64,000 nt of DNA, taken from contig NC_059286.1 in the NCBI RefSeq assembly GCF_017591435.1, positions 9,208,640 through 9,272,639 on the forward strand, written 5' to 3'. The stretch is from Portunus trituberculatus (Eukaryota; Arthropoda; Malacostraca; Decapoda; Portunidae). Made by a program: the position numbers and the translations under genes. A model generated the notes under the pieces. It made no database searches, was not told where the DNA came from, and saw only the letters and a list, made by a program, of their open reading frames with translations. This document shows positions 20,676 to 44,819 of the stretch, piece by piece (position 1 is the stretch's first letter; the number at the start of each line of letters is the position of its first letter).

Positions 20676-23600
20676 ATGCAGGCAGTGGCGGTGCTGGTGG
20701 TGTGCTACTTCCAGATGGTGACCTTGAGGCCTCTTTCCACAGGTAAGTGAAATGTGATATCTACCACTTCCTCATCATGCACACTTCTTCAAACTTCTCA
20801 AACTCGAATTAGATACACGTATTCAACAAGTGGTGAGGTGAACCATAATCTTTCCTACAAAGACAACACGGACTGGCAGACGTCCCGCGCAGTGGCAGCA
20901 ATTCTGTCAACAAACCCGCCGTGTGAACACGCTACATTGTTCCTCACAGACGGCAAGAAGGTGATCATTATTCCTCTCACCTTAAATATGAAAATATAAT
21001 GCTGGCATGCTATTTTTTTTTTTTTTTTTTTTTACTTTCTGTCGGTCCCTCAGGAGGCAGGGATGGTGCAGGCTCCACGCGGGGTCACTTTCTTCCAGGC
21101 GGCAGCTGAAAACCTGAGTGTCCCGCGCAGCAATGCATCACACTCTTACCTGGCAAAAACAGTGGATCATGTTCGCCAGGCAAGTCACTTTCCATCAAAT
21201 TTATTTGAAAATTAGTTTCTTACATCAACACATCTCTGTAAAACATTTAGAGCGTGTAATTTCGATAGGTGGGAGGGGCGTGGCACTGCCTGGTGGTGGT
21301 GGTGGTGAGTGATGATCCAGCTTTCCTCGTCGCCTTCGCCCACCTGTCACTCAGGCGTCACGCCCTCAGGTGGTCAACGAGGGTCCTTGTCCTCACACGT
21401 CTCCCTCTCAGCCACCTTGGCGGTCTGCACAGCCTTCTCTCCACCAGGAACGCCATGCTGCTGCACGTGCAGGGGGGCGAGGAGGCTGCCAGGTGACCAA
21501 GCTCTCCCCGCCAGATTCCTTACACACCGATCACTAAGAGTTGGACTGAAGAGGCTGCTGCATTACTTCTTGGCATACACAAAAATATAGATAAAACAAG
21601 ATCATATTACTTTTTGCATCTTTAGTTTATTTTTCGTTCACTTTTTCGTCAGTGAGGTGGACGTGTCGGTGTGGCAGCCGTACAGCGCCCCCAGCAGCAC
21701 GCCCCTGAGGGTGGCCACCTGGACGCCAAGCAGGAGGCTGACTCTCACCTCCCACGTGTCGCTCTTCCCCGATAAGTTTTTTGTGTCTGTATATGTAATT
21801 TTTACTCTCGATAGTGAACACTTGGGTATTTACCTCGAGTGTCCGAAATGACTAGTGAACATTGTGGTGCTTGCCACGAGTGTCTGAAATGATCAAGTCC
21901 ATTGCCATGGTCGTCCAGGTTTAGCCATGCTCCGAGCCTCACCGTGGCAGTGGAGCTGCTGCCTCATACAACACTGGTGTGGGTGGACGACCCGGACGCT
22001 GTGGGAGGGCGTCGCCTGGAATACTCGGGTTACGTAAACAATATCGTGAGGTATCTCGCACAGGCAATGAACTTTACGTAAGTTTGCTATGATTTGTTCC
22101 TGTGACATGCAATGAGTGAAGCATAGCGCTTGTTCATACGATACTTTGGTGAGAAGAAATGAGGTTATTGCAGAGAGAATTGCTCAGGACCAGGTACGTG
22201 CTGTCCCCCGAAAGAACCTTCGGCACCAAGCTGCCTGACGGCTCCTGGACCGGCATGATCGGCATGGTGGTGCGGGAGGTGAGCTAAAGGCTTCCCAATA
22301 CTCAGTTGGTACAACATCACGTACAATGAAGCGATGAGTAATATGCAATGACATTGTCTATAATGATCCATTTTACCAGGAAGCCGACTTCGCCACAGGC
22401 CCTTTTATCACAACTCTGGTCAGAAAGCAAGCAGCAGATCTCTCAACAACGTTTTATCACGGCAACGTAAGAATCGTGAGCGGTCTGGCCGGCCTAAGAG
22501 TAGACCTGTGGGGCTTCCTGCTGCCTCTCACGCCCCACGTGTGGACAGCCACCCTGGCGGCGCTTCTCGGGGTACTTGGTGCTTTACAAGTCTTTTCCTC
22601 CTGCATGCCAAATAGGGCGTATAAGACGTTATGCAAAGACAGCTGGTCCTCCAACACCTTCAGCTCCGTGCGTGTTCTCCTGCAGCAAGGTGAGGCCCCA
22701 GACACCGTGTTGGGCCTTCCTGCCGGGCTGCCTTGTGTCTTGAATGTTTCCGTGCTCTCAGGGAGCAGCAGTCGTGTTCTAATGAAGACTAACTCACCGC
22801 ATCCATTCACTCCAACACAGACGTGGTGTGGCCCGCGCAGGGGTGGGAGCGTCTGGTGCTGGGGCTGTGGATGGTGACTGTACTGGTGTTAGCAAAGAGT
22901 TACGCCGGCAACCTCATGTCCCTGCTGGCCGTGAGATACGTGCCGCAGCCCTTCCAGACTCTGAGGGACGTCCTGGACCACCCCAGCGTCGCCATGATAT
23001 GGCAAAAATTATCTACCTACGAACAGTTTATCAGGGTAATGTACTTGTATAGCATTATCATTTTCCCAGAGCTGTACTCCTTGAGGTAAAGGTACTCAAA
23101 GGTAATGGATTATTGAAAGGATTTTCAACAGTTTGAATCTAAAAGAAAGGTCATCAATAAACTCTGTACTCGTGTTGAGGATTCAACTGATGAAGTCTTT
23201 CGTCCCAGGACGTGAAGCATGGCCAGTTTCGTGAGGTGGCGGAGCTGGAGGACAAGGGCCGCCTGTTGTTCCACACCCAGCAGGAGATGAGGGAAGGTTT
23301 GGACACCCTCGTGAGGAGAGGGCGCCACGTGCTCATTGACGTGGACATTAGCTTGAAGAGCCGCATTGCTCTAGACTTTTCACAAAAAGGTTCTTATAGG
23401 AAATTTACTGTATCTTTTAATTGTAGAAAAATACCGATAGAAGTTTGCCGCAGTGTCAATAATGTTAGAAAGAAGCGGCAGCGGCTCCAGTACAGTAACC
23501 GTAGTAGCGTCTCTTGGTCTCCGGATGCACAACGAACAAGACATGTGCTGTCAAGTTTCTTGGATTCGTAACTCTAACTGGGGGTTTATGAGGAGAATCT

Positions 23601-24453
23601 TAAGCTTTCAGCCATTTGTAACAGCGTCACTCTTTCATCCACAGGCCAGTGTGACTTTTACATATCAAGGGACGGGTTTCTGCCTTTGTCGGCTGCCATG
23701 ATGACCCAGAAGACCAATCCTCTCGTTCTCGGATTCAACAAAAGGTATACAAAGTTGCCAGATGAAGGGATGTCATTGTTTGGGAATCTGGCTGGGTCAC
23801 TTTTATTTAAGACAAATGTGCTGACAGATTGAGCTGATGCTGCTGCAATAACGACTTGCAGATTTCATACAGCAATAGAGCAAGGCTTAATAACGTACTG
23901 GATGGAGAACGTGCCAAATTTCACCCAATGTGAAAACATTCCCAAGAAAATGGTAGTCAACTCAAACATCTTTCTTCACAACATCTGGGTGAGAAGTAAA
24001 CTCTTTCACTGTTAAGCAAGACATAACAATTATTGTTTTGGTCACTACTAGGAAATTTCAATGAGGAAAACAGAACTACATCAGTAATTGAATGGATTTC
24101 TTGAAATTATACACCAAACTTGAGCCAAATGAGGAACAGATAAAATGTTTGAGCCGATTCAATAGTAAGGTTTAAGATTTGATAGACAGATTCATAGATA
24201 GGAATGATACTAGGAGATATAGATGTATGTAGTACGTTCTATACAAGAACTGTCAACCTCTTGCTTTCCTTATAATTGTATGGACAGCAACGTCCAGAAA
24301 CAGACGTGTATCGCATTAAGATTCCTACACTGTGTTGTCCGTCAGGGAATGTTTGCAGTGCTGGCTGGGGGTCTGGCTGCCGGCGTGCTGGTCCTATGTG
24401 CCGAGGTGCTGGTCAGCCTCGTGCCCAAGTCTTCGCAACATCAACTTACATGA
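20676..24453 (+). CDS. Ionotropic receptor IR3
   Basis: Exons: 20676-20742, 20863-20960, 21054-21179, 21269-21492, 21653-21784, 21919-22077, 22188-22278, 22380-22689, 22821-23035, 23209-23389, 23645-23744, 23862-23988, 24346-24453, in frame for 645 residues. It has a signal peptide (MQAVAVLVVCYF), then S1 with GTKLPDGSWTGMIGMVV and Arg in the TTLVRKQAAD segment. TM1 is in exon 8 (PHVWTATLAALLGVLGA), the pore/TM2 has KSYAGNLMSLLAV, S2 lies in exons 9-12, and TM3 is FAVLAGGLAAGVLVLC. It is the intact sister of IR2. Exon 3 uses a GC donor (CAG|GCAAGT at 21179). Intron 5 has the weak donor GT|GTCTGT. AATAAA is at 24487. It is predicted to be a chemosensory ligand-gated channel subunit. Confidence 0.85.
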
Positions 24454-24684
24454 TTGGAAGGAAGTACAGTCATGTAGAGCAAAGTGAATAAACATTTTCC
24501 CGACCAATTGTCCTTCCTCATTACTTACTATTGTAGTGGCGAGTGTCCTCTGAAGCACCTTTTGTTGTGTTCAGTTGTGTTTTCTGAATATTATGGCTGT
24601 TGTCAAGCTGAGGATTGATCACTCCAACGACGCTTTTCTGTGTATTCCTTCATTCATTTATTCTTTTTTTTTTTATGTTTTATG

Positions 24685-24858
<174 letters not shown>

Positions 24859-24911
24859 CACAAAGCAAAACTATGTGCGATGGAGATCAAACATAAATAA
24901 ATGAGTATCAG

Positions 24912-24913
<2 letters not shown>

Positions 24914-24952
<39 letters not shown>
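24914..24952. repeat. (CA)n microsatellite upstream of the HTH-d promoter
   Basis: Short CA run about 40 bp before the TATA-like box. A similar CA run (31791-31827) precedes the HTH-e promoter. Confidence 0.95.
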
Positions 24953-24960
<8 letters not shown>

Positions 24961-24991
24961 ACTGGGTAAGAGAGGGCGTGGTCAGCTGGTG

Positions 24992-25063
24992 CTATATGAA
25001 GTGTGGGAACAAGGAGCGGGTGCAGTGTCTTCCTGGTGTCGGTGGCGCGTGGAGCTGAGCTTG
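24992..25063 (+). promoter_or_regulatory. TATA-like promoter and 5' exon of HTH-d
   Basis: CTATATGAA at 24992-25000, TGCAGTGTC about 30 bp downstream (initiator-like), then GGCGCG..GAGCTGAGCTTG|GTGGGTAC with a donor at 25063/25064. The block is shared in order and sequence with 31844-31917 before HTH-e. The candidate acceptor is CACGCCAG near 25600. Confidence 0.5.
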
Positions 25064-25645
25064 GTGGGTACATCTATGCACACACTCATTCATATTTCGA
25101 TCAAAATTAGATGCGACGATTTTCATCTAATTCCACTCAAATATATTGATTTACGTATAAAAAAGAAATCCAGTTATTTGAAATTAGTACGATTTTGTTG
25201 CACTGCATTGATCCACCGCTTACAGACGTTGGTATTTATTCAATTCATGGGACACTACCATTAATTTACTGAGTGACAAGGGCGGGACCGATCAATGAAT
25301 AAGACCTACTTAGAGACAGGGTGACTTGAAGAGCATGGCAAAGATTTTAACACGTCTTTATGAAAGGTATGGGGACAGAGATCGAGTTAGAGACAAACAC
25401 ATGATATTTCTGTACACAAAGAGAAGAGACCACAGCGTGTTTGAGAATTGGCACAGTAATATAATGAGGGTACCCGCATAGCTTGCTTAACCCTTCAGAT
25501 TGTGAGGGTGACGGTCAGCAAGGTCCAACAAATTTCAAGAGAATGAATTCTTAGTTTCTTTCCATATGACTGCGCTAACTTTTTTTTATACCACGCCAGC
25601 AGCACCACAAGGAGCCCTGACCCTCGAGGACGTGTTGTGTGGGAG

Positions 25646-25846
25646 ATGAAGCGGTATCCCTCCCAGCCGACCACACTCTCCGAACGTGGCCAGTTTGTGG
25701 TGATGTGGGTGAGGGGCAAGTCCGCACGAACCATCGCACGGGAGACCGGCGTGAGTCCCTCCACAGTCTGCAGGTGGATCAACCGATGGAAGCAAGAAGG
25801 GAATGTTGATAATCATAGACCAATGAAATATATCTATGTTGTCTAA
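25646..25846 (+). CDS. Small helix-turn-helix protein (HTH-d), upstream partner of IR4
   Basis: A 66-residue protein starting MKRYPSQPTTLSERGQF. The HTH is SARTIARETGVSPSTVCRWI then NRWKQEGNV, followed by a short tail NHRPMKYIYVV. It is very similar to HTH-e. A DNA-binding fold of the paired/Tc1 type fills almost the whole protein, and there is no catalytic or dimerisation domain. It ends only about 0.4 kb before the first coding exon of IR4, the closest spacing together with HTH-e/IR5. AATAAA-like words occur in between (near 26075), so a separate transcript is plausible. A shared pre-mRNA cannot be excluded. Confidence 0.65.
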   Translation: MKRYPSQPTTLSERGQFVVMWVRGKSARTIARETGVSPSTVCRWINRWKQEGNVDNHRPMKYIYVV

Positions 25847-26263
25847 GTATCATCAACTAGAGATTTAGTTATCATGTTCACGCATTGAAGTTTCGTGTTT
25901 CAAGAAGGCTACAAACTGTCTAGCCAGTTTTGGGCACAGATTGTTATAGTTCGGTTCTCGTCTACCATAAGCTTGCTATGATGAGAACTAGGGAGCTCTA
26001 CACTTCCAAGTGTCTTAAAGATATTACTGATCTCAAACAAAAGGTTACACATTGGAAGCCATAGAGCAAGATCCAAAATAAATAAATATCTTTACTTGAA
26101 AGACTGATATTATTTGTTTTCCATCTACAGTCTCAATTTTCAATGGCATTATGGCCATAACCAGAGAGTTTATGCATAGTGACGTGACACTGAATAGCAC
26201 AGGTACGCACAGTTGCTGTGGCCAATGTAGTAAAAATGTTGTTGTTGTGACAGCGCCGCTGTC

Positions 26264-31333
<5,070 letters not shown>

Positions 31334-31620
31334 CACCCTCCCACCAGGCCCTGGCATGCTCAGTGCTGCACCACGTGAGACGAAGCTTCACGAACAATTA
31401 TTGTACAAAAATGTACAAAAATATAACAATTTGACTGCCTGTGGTTTGATTCCGCCAGTGAACATTTTTGTTGCTGCACTGGACTGAATGAGATGCGTAA
31501 TTATCCTTCGGTAATTCAATCACTATAGTATTAGCTAACTCAAACTCATTTAATCTACAACATCGCTCTGTGTGTATTGTAGTGTTAGGTGACACGGCTG
31601 TACCCGGTAGGCAGAGATTG

Positions 31621-31722
<102 letters not shown>

Positions 31723-31789
31723 GCACGCCCCAATACACAAAGGAAAACTATGGACACTAAAGACCATGTGTAAATAAATTAGTATTAAA

Positions 31790-31829
<40 letters not shown>

Positions 31830-31843
31830 CAACCCTCCGCGTG

Positions 31844-31917
31844 CTATATGAAGGAAGAGGAGCAAGGCGCGGCCCGCAGTACAGTCTTGCTTTACTTGGC
31901 GCGTGCAGCTGAGCTTG
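31844..31917 (+). promoter_or_regulatory. TATA-like promoter and 5' exon of HTH-e
   Basis: CTATATGAA at 31844-31852, GCAGTACAGTC about 32 bp downstream (arthropod initiator-like), then GGCGCGTGCAGCTGAGCTTG|GTGAGT with a donor at 31917/31918. The likely acceptor is TTCATGGCTCAG near 32608 before the HTH ORF. Confidence 0.55.
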
Positions 31918-32322
31918 GTGAGTACGTAATACATCTACAGTATTGAGTAGATACACTTTTACTACGTCAGGCAACAGTACCTAAGCACTATTATTGTGTT
32001 CACTGGGAGATACTGACTATAGCTTGCTACAGAGTTGAAAGTCGACTACTGTGTATAGATTACATTGATATCTTTATAGTGACATGAAAAATCGAGGGGA
32101 AAGTCACAATTTCAACGAGTTTGTCTGAAAGTCGAGAGGACAGAGGTCAGAATAAAAAGAAGGCAAAGTTTTCAGGAACAGAGTAGGGCGAGATGAGGAC
32201 AATTGGTCTTATAATCATGTAGTCATTGCCCATGAGGAGCGAGCACTCTGATGCAGAGGCAGCGCTGGCACGTCTTGTTGCTTCTAATCATGTGAGGGAA
32301 AGCGATTGGGTAATGGGACTGC

Positions 32323-32325
<3 letters not shown>

Positions 32326-32402
<77 letters not shown>
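32326..32402. repeat. (GA)n microsatellite
   Basis: About 77 bp of GA within the proposed first intron of HTH-e. Confidence 0.97.
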
Positions 32403-32405
<3 letters not shown>

Positions 32406-32670
32406 GAGTGGGGAGGGGTTGGCGATGGCTAGATAGTTATAGAGAGTAAACATGTTCCCTAGCAACAAATTCTCCCCATGCAAGGCTTGAGGTGGGCGTG
32501 CGCGCCAAGTGTCAGGCGTCAAGGGAGTTTTCTGTACGTACATTGAGTCTGCCACTGCCAGAGTCATGTCGAAGTAAATCACGTGCCAATTCTTCCTTCA
32601 TGGCTCAGGACAGCGAGGAGATTGTAGGCCGCCAGTATTGAATGAAGGAGCGCGGACGTGTGGCGAGACG

Positions 32671-32871
32671 ATGAAGCGGTACCCGTCGCAGCCCACCACT
32701 CTGTCTGAGCGCAGCATGTTTGTCTCCATGTGGATCGGTGGCAAGTCTGCCCGAACCATCGCGCGGGAGACGGGCGTCAGTCCCTCCACAGTGTGTAGGT
32801 GGATCAACCGCTGGAAGCAAGAAGGGAATGTTGATAACCACAAACCCTTGAAGATTATCTACGCTGTATAA
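32671..32871 (+). CDS. Small helix-turn-helix protein (HTH-e), upstream partner of IR5
   Basis: A 66-residue protein starting MKRYPSQPTTLSERSMF, with HTH SARTIARETGVSPSTVCRWI and NRWKQEGNV and tail NHKPLKIIYAV. It is the closest relative of HTH-d. Differences fall mainly in the N-terminal helix (SMFVSMWIGG versus GQFVVMWVRG) and the tail, while the recognition helix is identical. It ends 0.38 kb before the IR5 start. Polyadenylation words AATAAA at 33013 and about 33069 sit between the two, which favours two transcripts. Confidence 0.65.
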   Translation: MKRYPSQPTTLSERSMFVSMWIGGKSARTIARETGVSPSTVCRWINRWKQEGNVDNHKPLKIIYAV

Positions 32872-33251
32872 GCGTCTGTTGTTTGAAGGTTTCTTGGAGG
32901 ACTGTGCAAACTGCCTCCTTAGTGTCGGGCAGAGGCTGTCAGGAGTTTCTATGTGCGATGTTTTGTTACTCCCTTGCACCACAACATTGTTGGCACAAAG
33001 CGTTTGCTGCTAAATAAACTTGTATGTGTGTCAACATGATTGGCAGTTGTAGAGCAAAATCGTTCGGTAAATAAAATCTTGTCTTTGTACGATGTTTTCT
33101 ATATTTCTTTTCAACCTGTCGTCTTTACTTTTAAAGATTTCATAATCACACTTATCATCATCGTATGTTTCTCCCAATATATGGATGTATGTACTGAGAC
33201 GAGTAAAACGGACTAAATATAGGCATTGTGGCAGCGTGCGGAGCCGCTATC

Positions 33252-36200
33252 ATGGGGGCAGTGACGCTGGTAGTGGTGGTGGCGGTGGCGGCACTGATCA
33301 GCTGCACCCAACGGGCGCAGGCAAAGTTTCTCCCTCCACGTGAGTCATGAGCTGTCTCACTGTTTTGCTGTTTGTAACAGTATACATTTACGTTTAACAT
33401 TAACTACCGTGAAAACTTATCACTTTGGCGTTCACTCTAAAGCGTTCTATTTTCTCTGACAGACAATAAAAAAAATGACGCGTTCCAATCAGTGGAATCC
33501 ATCACACGACGCTTGACGTGTGGACACATGACGCTGCTGCTGACTGACGGCCGGCAGGTGAGGAAAATGTTAAATGTCTAAAAGAAGCGAAAGTAAAAAA
33601 CAAAGACAAAAATATATACAAAACATATGTAGCCACAATCATTGTTCATTATTCATTAATTCGTCTCCATTCTTCGTGCTCCCCTCAGGAGGTAGAGGGG
33701 GTGAGGGCGCCGCATGGTGTCACTGTCTTCCAGGTGGAGGGTCACCACCTGGCTGGCAACGCCACACCGCCTCAGCTGGAGACGACGGTTGAGGAAGTTC
33801 GGCAGGTTGGCGTCTGTCCGGAGAACACTGAGACATACTCGTACTATCGTGTGTATAAATAGTCTTTTTACTTATTCGTCTAATTTCCGTTTTAATTATA
33901 TTTTGAAGAAACACTTGTAATCCCATAACTCTCACAGCTGGGAGCGGCGTGGCACTGCCTGGTGGTGGTGGTGGTGAGTGATGACCCAGCCTTCCTCGCC
34001 ACTTTCGCCCACCTGTCACTCAGGCGTCACGCCCTCAGGTGGTCCACGAGAATCCTTGTCCTCACACGCCTCCCTCTCAGCCATCTTGGCGGCTTGCACG
34101 ACCTTCTCTCCAACAGGAACGCCATGCTGCTGCAAGTGCAGGAGGGCGAGGAAGCTACCAGGTGACAAAGCTCTCTCCGCCAGCGGCCAACACCAAACTG
34201 GTGCTGTACGGTGAAAATGTTGGTGTTGGCTGCCATTATATCTCGTCGTAATGAGTGAAATAAAGGCTTGCTGCAAAGCCTTTAACCGTTTTCATTCCAT
34301 CACAACAAACATGAGTGTTTCCTTAACACAGATCTGTCAGTCAGGTGGGCGTTTTGGTGTGGCAGCCGTACAGCGCCCCCAGCAGCACGTCCCTTAGGGT
34401 GGCCACCTGGATGCCCCGCAGGAAACTGACTCTTACATCAGGAGAATCACTTTTTCCGAACAAGTTTTATGTGTGTGTATAAAACTTCCACTATAAATCA
34501 ATAAGAGTGCGAAAACAATATAGGAAAATAAAGAAACAAAGAAGAAATAGATCCACTGATGGAATGTGATGAAGAGCCAGTTAGTTCTGGGAAAAGATGG
34601 GTACAAATAAAACTCTGGTTATGAGCTCAGAGAACGAGAATGATTTGGGAGATGTAGTTAGCTCTGGTCTGCGTCTAAGAAAACCCTGCACAGAGGACAA
34701 AAATAAACCAAATCGGGTATTAAAATGAATTTTTATAAGTGTTAAAAACAGAAGTCCTGATGTAATAAATTTACGTTTGACACTGCTTAGACGTCATCCA
34801 GAGTATGCTATGCAGTTCTTGTCTCCATATTACAAGGATAGTGGTTATAGGTCTATTACAGTCGATAGAAAGAAGAGTGACTGGGGATGAACGGTATCTC
34901 TTACGAAACAAGACCTAAGGTTTTAACTTTACATTCTTTAGAGATAAGAAGATAATGAATGCACGTGAAATAGGTCTTTAAGGGGTATACGTGATGTAAT
35001 AAGGGTGACGGAAACAAAGTTCTTAGGATCGGTAATCAAAACAAAACAAGAAATAATGTGTTCGAGGTTGAAAAAAGTTACTTAAGAAAAGATAGGTAGT
35101 AATTGGTCCTTAAATAATGATAGATTAATTAAATGCCCTTAATAATAAGTTTGTTAGTGTTGCTTCATTAGGGAACCTTAAAAAAAGATTAGACTGAATT
35201 ATGCATGAAGATGAGAGGAAGAAATGGTACGCTTCATGCAGGGACTTCCACGCTCATGCCTGATGGCCCTTTGAAGCTTCCCTTATAATTATTATTGGTT
35301 TGCTGCATCACAACAGCGCATCATCCTCTGTCTCTGTGTACCGCGGCGCAGGTTCGGCTCATCCCCGACACTTACGGTGGCCATTGAAGTGTTGCCTCAC
35401 AACAGGATATCATGGGTGGAGGACCCAGACGCACCTGGCGGTCGTCGCTTACTTTATTCGGGTTACGTGGACAACATCGTGAGGCACTTCGCCAAGGCGC
35501 TCAACTTCACGTTAGTCTTTGTCTGCTATTGTAAAAATATGTTTCTTCAAGCCACGTACGATTTTGTATTACGGCTGCAGCATATTAGTGCTCCTTTCTG
35601 CATATCAACCACTGATATCAATATGGATAATTACATGTCTCATTGTTCAAGAACTTAAATCCTTTGTAATGTTTGTTTATGCGATGGTCCAGGCCACTGT
35701 ATGCACTGTCGCCCGAGAGAACCTTCGGCACCAGGCTGTCTGACGGCTCCTGGACTGGCCTGATCGGCATGGTGGTGCGCCAGGTGAGCCGCGGCGCCTT
35801 TACGTGTCTGAGCCTCACACACAGACACACAACCAGTATCACCATGGATTGATAACTAGTTTTGTATATTAGTTTTTACCTTCACTCGCCGCTCACCACT
35901 CACTACCACCACCACCACTATTACTGACGGTCGCTCTCACGCAGGAGGCAGACTTCGCGCCTGGCCCCTTCATCATCAGTCCCGTACGGAGAGAGGCGGT
36001 GGACCACTCAACAATACTGCGTAATGGAAACCTGAGGATACTGAGCGGCCTGTCACGACTGACCATTGACCCTTGGGGCTTCTTGCTGCCCCTCACGCCC
36101 CTGGTGTGGGCAGTCACCCTGGCGGCGCTGCTGGGGGTGCTCTTCGTGCTGCAGCTGTTTCCATCATGCCTGCCTGACAGGTCGCTCCTTCGGGGCGGCT

Positions 36201-38455
36201 GGTCCGCCAACACCTTCAGCCCTGTGCGCGTCCTCCTGCAGCAAGGTGAGGCCCCGAGGACCGTGCTGAGCCCTCCGGCCAGAGACTGTCTTGCGTCTTG
36301 AAGGTTTCTGTGCTCTCAGGGAGCAGCAGTAGTGCCCTAATGAAGACTGAAGATTCTGTCTCACTCTTTCCCAACGCAGACGTGGTGTGGCCCGCGCAGT
36401 GGTGGTTGTGGGAGCGTCTGGTGCTGGGGCTGTGGATGCTGACCACTCTGGTGCTGACCAAGAGCTATTCCGGCAATCTCATGTCCCTGCTGGCTGTTAA
36501 GTATCTGCCGCAGCCCTTCCAGACCCTGAGGGACATTCTGGATCATCCGCACGTTGCCATGATAGGACAGAAACATTCTAATTTCGAGCAAAATCTTAGG
36601 GTAAGATTCATCTACAGTGAAAATTAATATTCAATATATTATGAACCAGACCGCCGTGGTGCAGTGCCATCCCGCGCATTGGCGGCGGAGTGGCCTCAGG
36701 CTCACGGGTTGGAATTCTGGCCACGGTCCGGAGCTAGGAACGGCCCTCGGACCAACAGTTCCTAAATACCATATTCACAGTCCTTCGTTAGGAGCTTAAG
36801 AGGTACCGCCCAAACCATACTAGATTAGGCAAACCGGAGGAAGCATTTGATTCCTATGTGAACTTATGCAACAGATGTCACCATTTAACCAGGTTATTCT
36901 ATTATATGAAAAGAATAAACTTTGAATCCCTCCCAGGTCTATATGGAACAAATCATTCCATCTGTTTCCCATTTTTCCAGGACGTCGAGTCAGGCTTGTT
37001 CAAGGAAGTGGCAAGTCTGGAGGACGAGGGTCGCCTGGAGTTCCACACACAGTCACAGTACTTGAAGAGTCTGGACAACCTGGTGAGGCGAGGACACCAC
37101 GTGCTGGTCGATGTGGACCTCAACCTGAAAAGCCTCATTGGCTTAGACTTCTCTCGGGAAGGTATTGCGTTCATTGTCATTTATTGTATATTCTTACCAG
37201 CCGAAGACTATTCTAGCTACACCACAAGCACGCCTGTTTTAGCATTATATTATTAGGTTGTGTGATCTTCCCGATGGTTGTGTCTTTCAGGTCAGTGTGA
37301 TTTCTACATATCAAGAGACGGCTTCATACCGTATTCCGCTGTTATGATCTTCCAAAAGACGAGTCCACTCACCCACTCGTTCAACAAGAGGTAATGAGAC
37401 GCACCTTGTCAAATACATAATGTCCGCTAGAATAAGAGACAACAAGTGAGATACTTTTATCTACATTCTTTATTTGACATTTTGTTTATAAATTCATGAT
37501 ATACAGTTTACTAAAAATTCATGCTCTTCTCTCTACTAAGGGATTCTTTTTTAGAATAATCTTATTTTCCAGTTGTTTCATGTGAATAATTTTTCAGGCT
37601 ACGGTCAGCAATTGAACAGGGGCTCATATCATACTGGATGGAGAACGTTCCCAATTTTACAGAATGTGAAAATGTTCCCAAGAAGATGTTGGTGACCTCT
37701 CATATTTCGCTGTCTAACATCTGGGTGAGACACAAAGCCTTGATTATTATTTCTATGTAAGAAGGACACTAGCAAGGGAAAAATGAGACCCACTTGAGTG
37801 CCATCGAATGTTGGAACCTCCTTTAATTCATTCAGTATCATGACTAGTTTCCATATCCATTCTCCTTACTATTGGGTGATCTTATACAGCTTCAGAAACT
37901 CATGTGAGGGACTAAAATAGTGAAGATTGTGGCCATTAATCTTCTGATCTCCATAGACCCTTCCTAATGTCAACAAAAATGGTCTAATCATACACAAATC
38001 TCAAGGTAAAAATGTGTCCCAGTATTGAAGGGGTTAAAAGGGTTGAAGCCATAGGAAGGAGCGGGGTTTAGAAAAATAGACAATGATTCAGAATTTACCA
38101 AAAGAAATGACTGACTGAGGATACTAGGTAATGCATTATAGAGATGGAGGAAACAGGTGTGAGAAAATGTACAAAGTTTTGTGCAGCGACGCCTCGGGAG
38201 GAAGAGAGGGATGCAGATATAGTGAAAATAGATAGTGGTAGAAGATGGCAAGAGAGGCAACAATGCAGCGATGAGGAGAGGGAAGGGACAATCAGTCAGA
38301 AGAAGAGTGTATACTACAGAAGTGAGAGGAGCACAGTTCAACACAGTGCGATTTGTTGTCCCGCGTCTCAGGGAGTGTTTGCAGTGCTCGCCGCGAGTCT
38401 GGTGGCCGGGATACTGGTCCTGGTGGTAGAGATGGCCGCCGCACCAGCCAAATAA
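33252..38455 (+). CDS. Ionotropic receptor IR5
   Basis: Exons: 33252-33339, 33463-33557, 33689-33805, 33938-34161, 34332-34472, 35352-35510, 35693-35783, 35945-36245, 36380-36600, 36981-37161, 37291-37390, 37598-37724, 38372-38455, in frame for 642 residues. It has a signal peptide (MGAVTLVVVVAVAALISC). S1 carries GTRLSDGSWTGLIGMVV and ISPVRREAVDHS, whose Arg and Glu align with the iGluR R-x-E binding segment. TM1 is LVWAVTLAALLGVLFVL, the pore/TM2 has KSYSGNLMSLLAV, S2 lies in exons 9-12, and TM3 is FAVLAASLVAGILVLVV. Exons 7-9 and their introns are almost identical to IR4, whereas exons 1-3 and intron 5 are clearly diverged. Introns hold a LINE tail (intron 5), a SINE (intron 9) and a MITE (intron 12). 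AATAAA is near 38639. Confidence 0.87.
34780..35300 (+). mobile_element. CR1-like LINE fragment in IR5 intron 5
   Basis: Decayed reverse-transcriptase C-terminal region (AGACGTCATCCAGAGTATGC, TTACAAGGATAGTGG, TTTAGAGATAAGAAG) and tail (GGGACTTCCACGCTCATGCC ... GCTTCCCTTATAATTATTA). Confidence 0.55.
36650..36830 (+). mobile_element. tRNA-derived SINE, family B, in IR5 intron 9
   Basis: Starts GACCGCCGTGGTGCAGTG (A-box-like), then CACGGGTTGGAATTCTGGCC (decayed B box) and AGAGGTACCGCCC. It is plus-strand and more diverged than the other copies. Confidence 0.55.
37823..38037 (-). mobile_element. TTAA-flanked MITE (family 1) in IR5 intron 12
   Basis: Full element between TTAA at 37823 and TTAA at 38034. 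Ends are ATTCATTCAGTATCATGAC and CAGTATTGAAGGGGTTAA, inverted relative to copies in the right part of the window. Confidence 0.7.
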
Positions 38456-38506
38456 CACTTTACCTATTCATCTCTTCTATGAACGGTAAATATCTTAGGA
38501 CAGCAG

Positions 38507-38511
<5 letters not shown>

Positions 38512-38590
<79 letters not shown>
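38512..38590. repeat. (CT)n microsatellite
   Basis: About 79 bp of CT between the convergent 3' ends of IR5 and IR6. Confidence 0.97.
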
Positions 38591-38592
<2 letters not shown>

Positions 38593-38785
38593 GCGTGACC
38601 ATAGCAATACAGTACTTGGATGCGGCTTAAAGATATATAATAAATAAGAGGCAAAGAATCGTGGTAAATAGCAGTAAATAACTTTACTTCCAACACAGCA
38701 TGAAACAGAAATAATGGCATGCCACAATACAAAATAAAGACTTTGGGACATTATCATTTGATCTAACAATGTCTTTCAGGTGCCT

Positions 38786-44765
<5,980 letters not shown>

Positions 44766-44819
44766 CAGGATCAGGTGAGCTACTGGAAGATGAATGACAA
44801 TCCTGTGTTACAATAACTT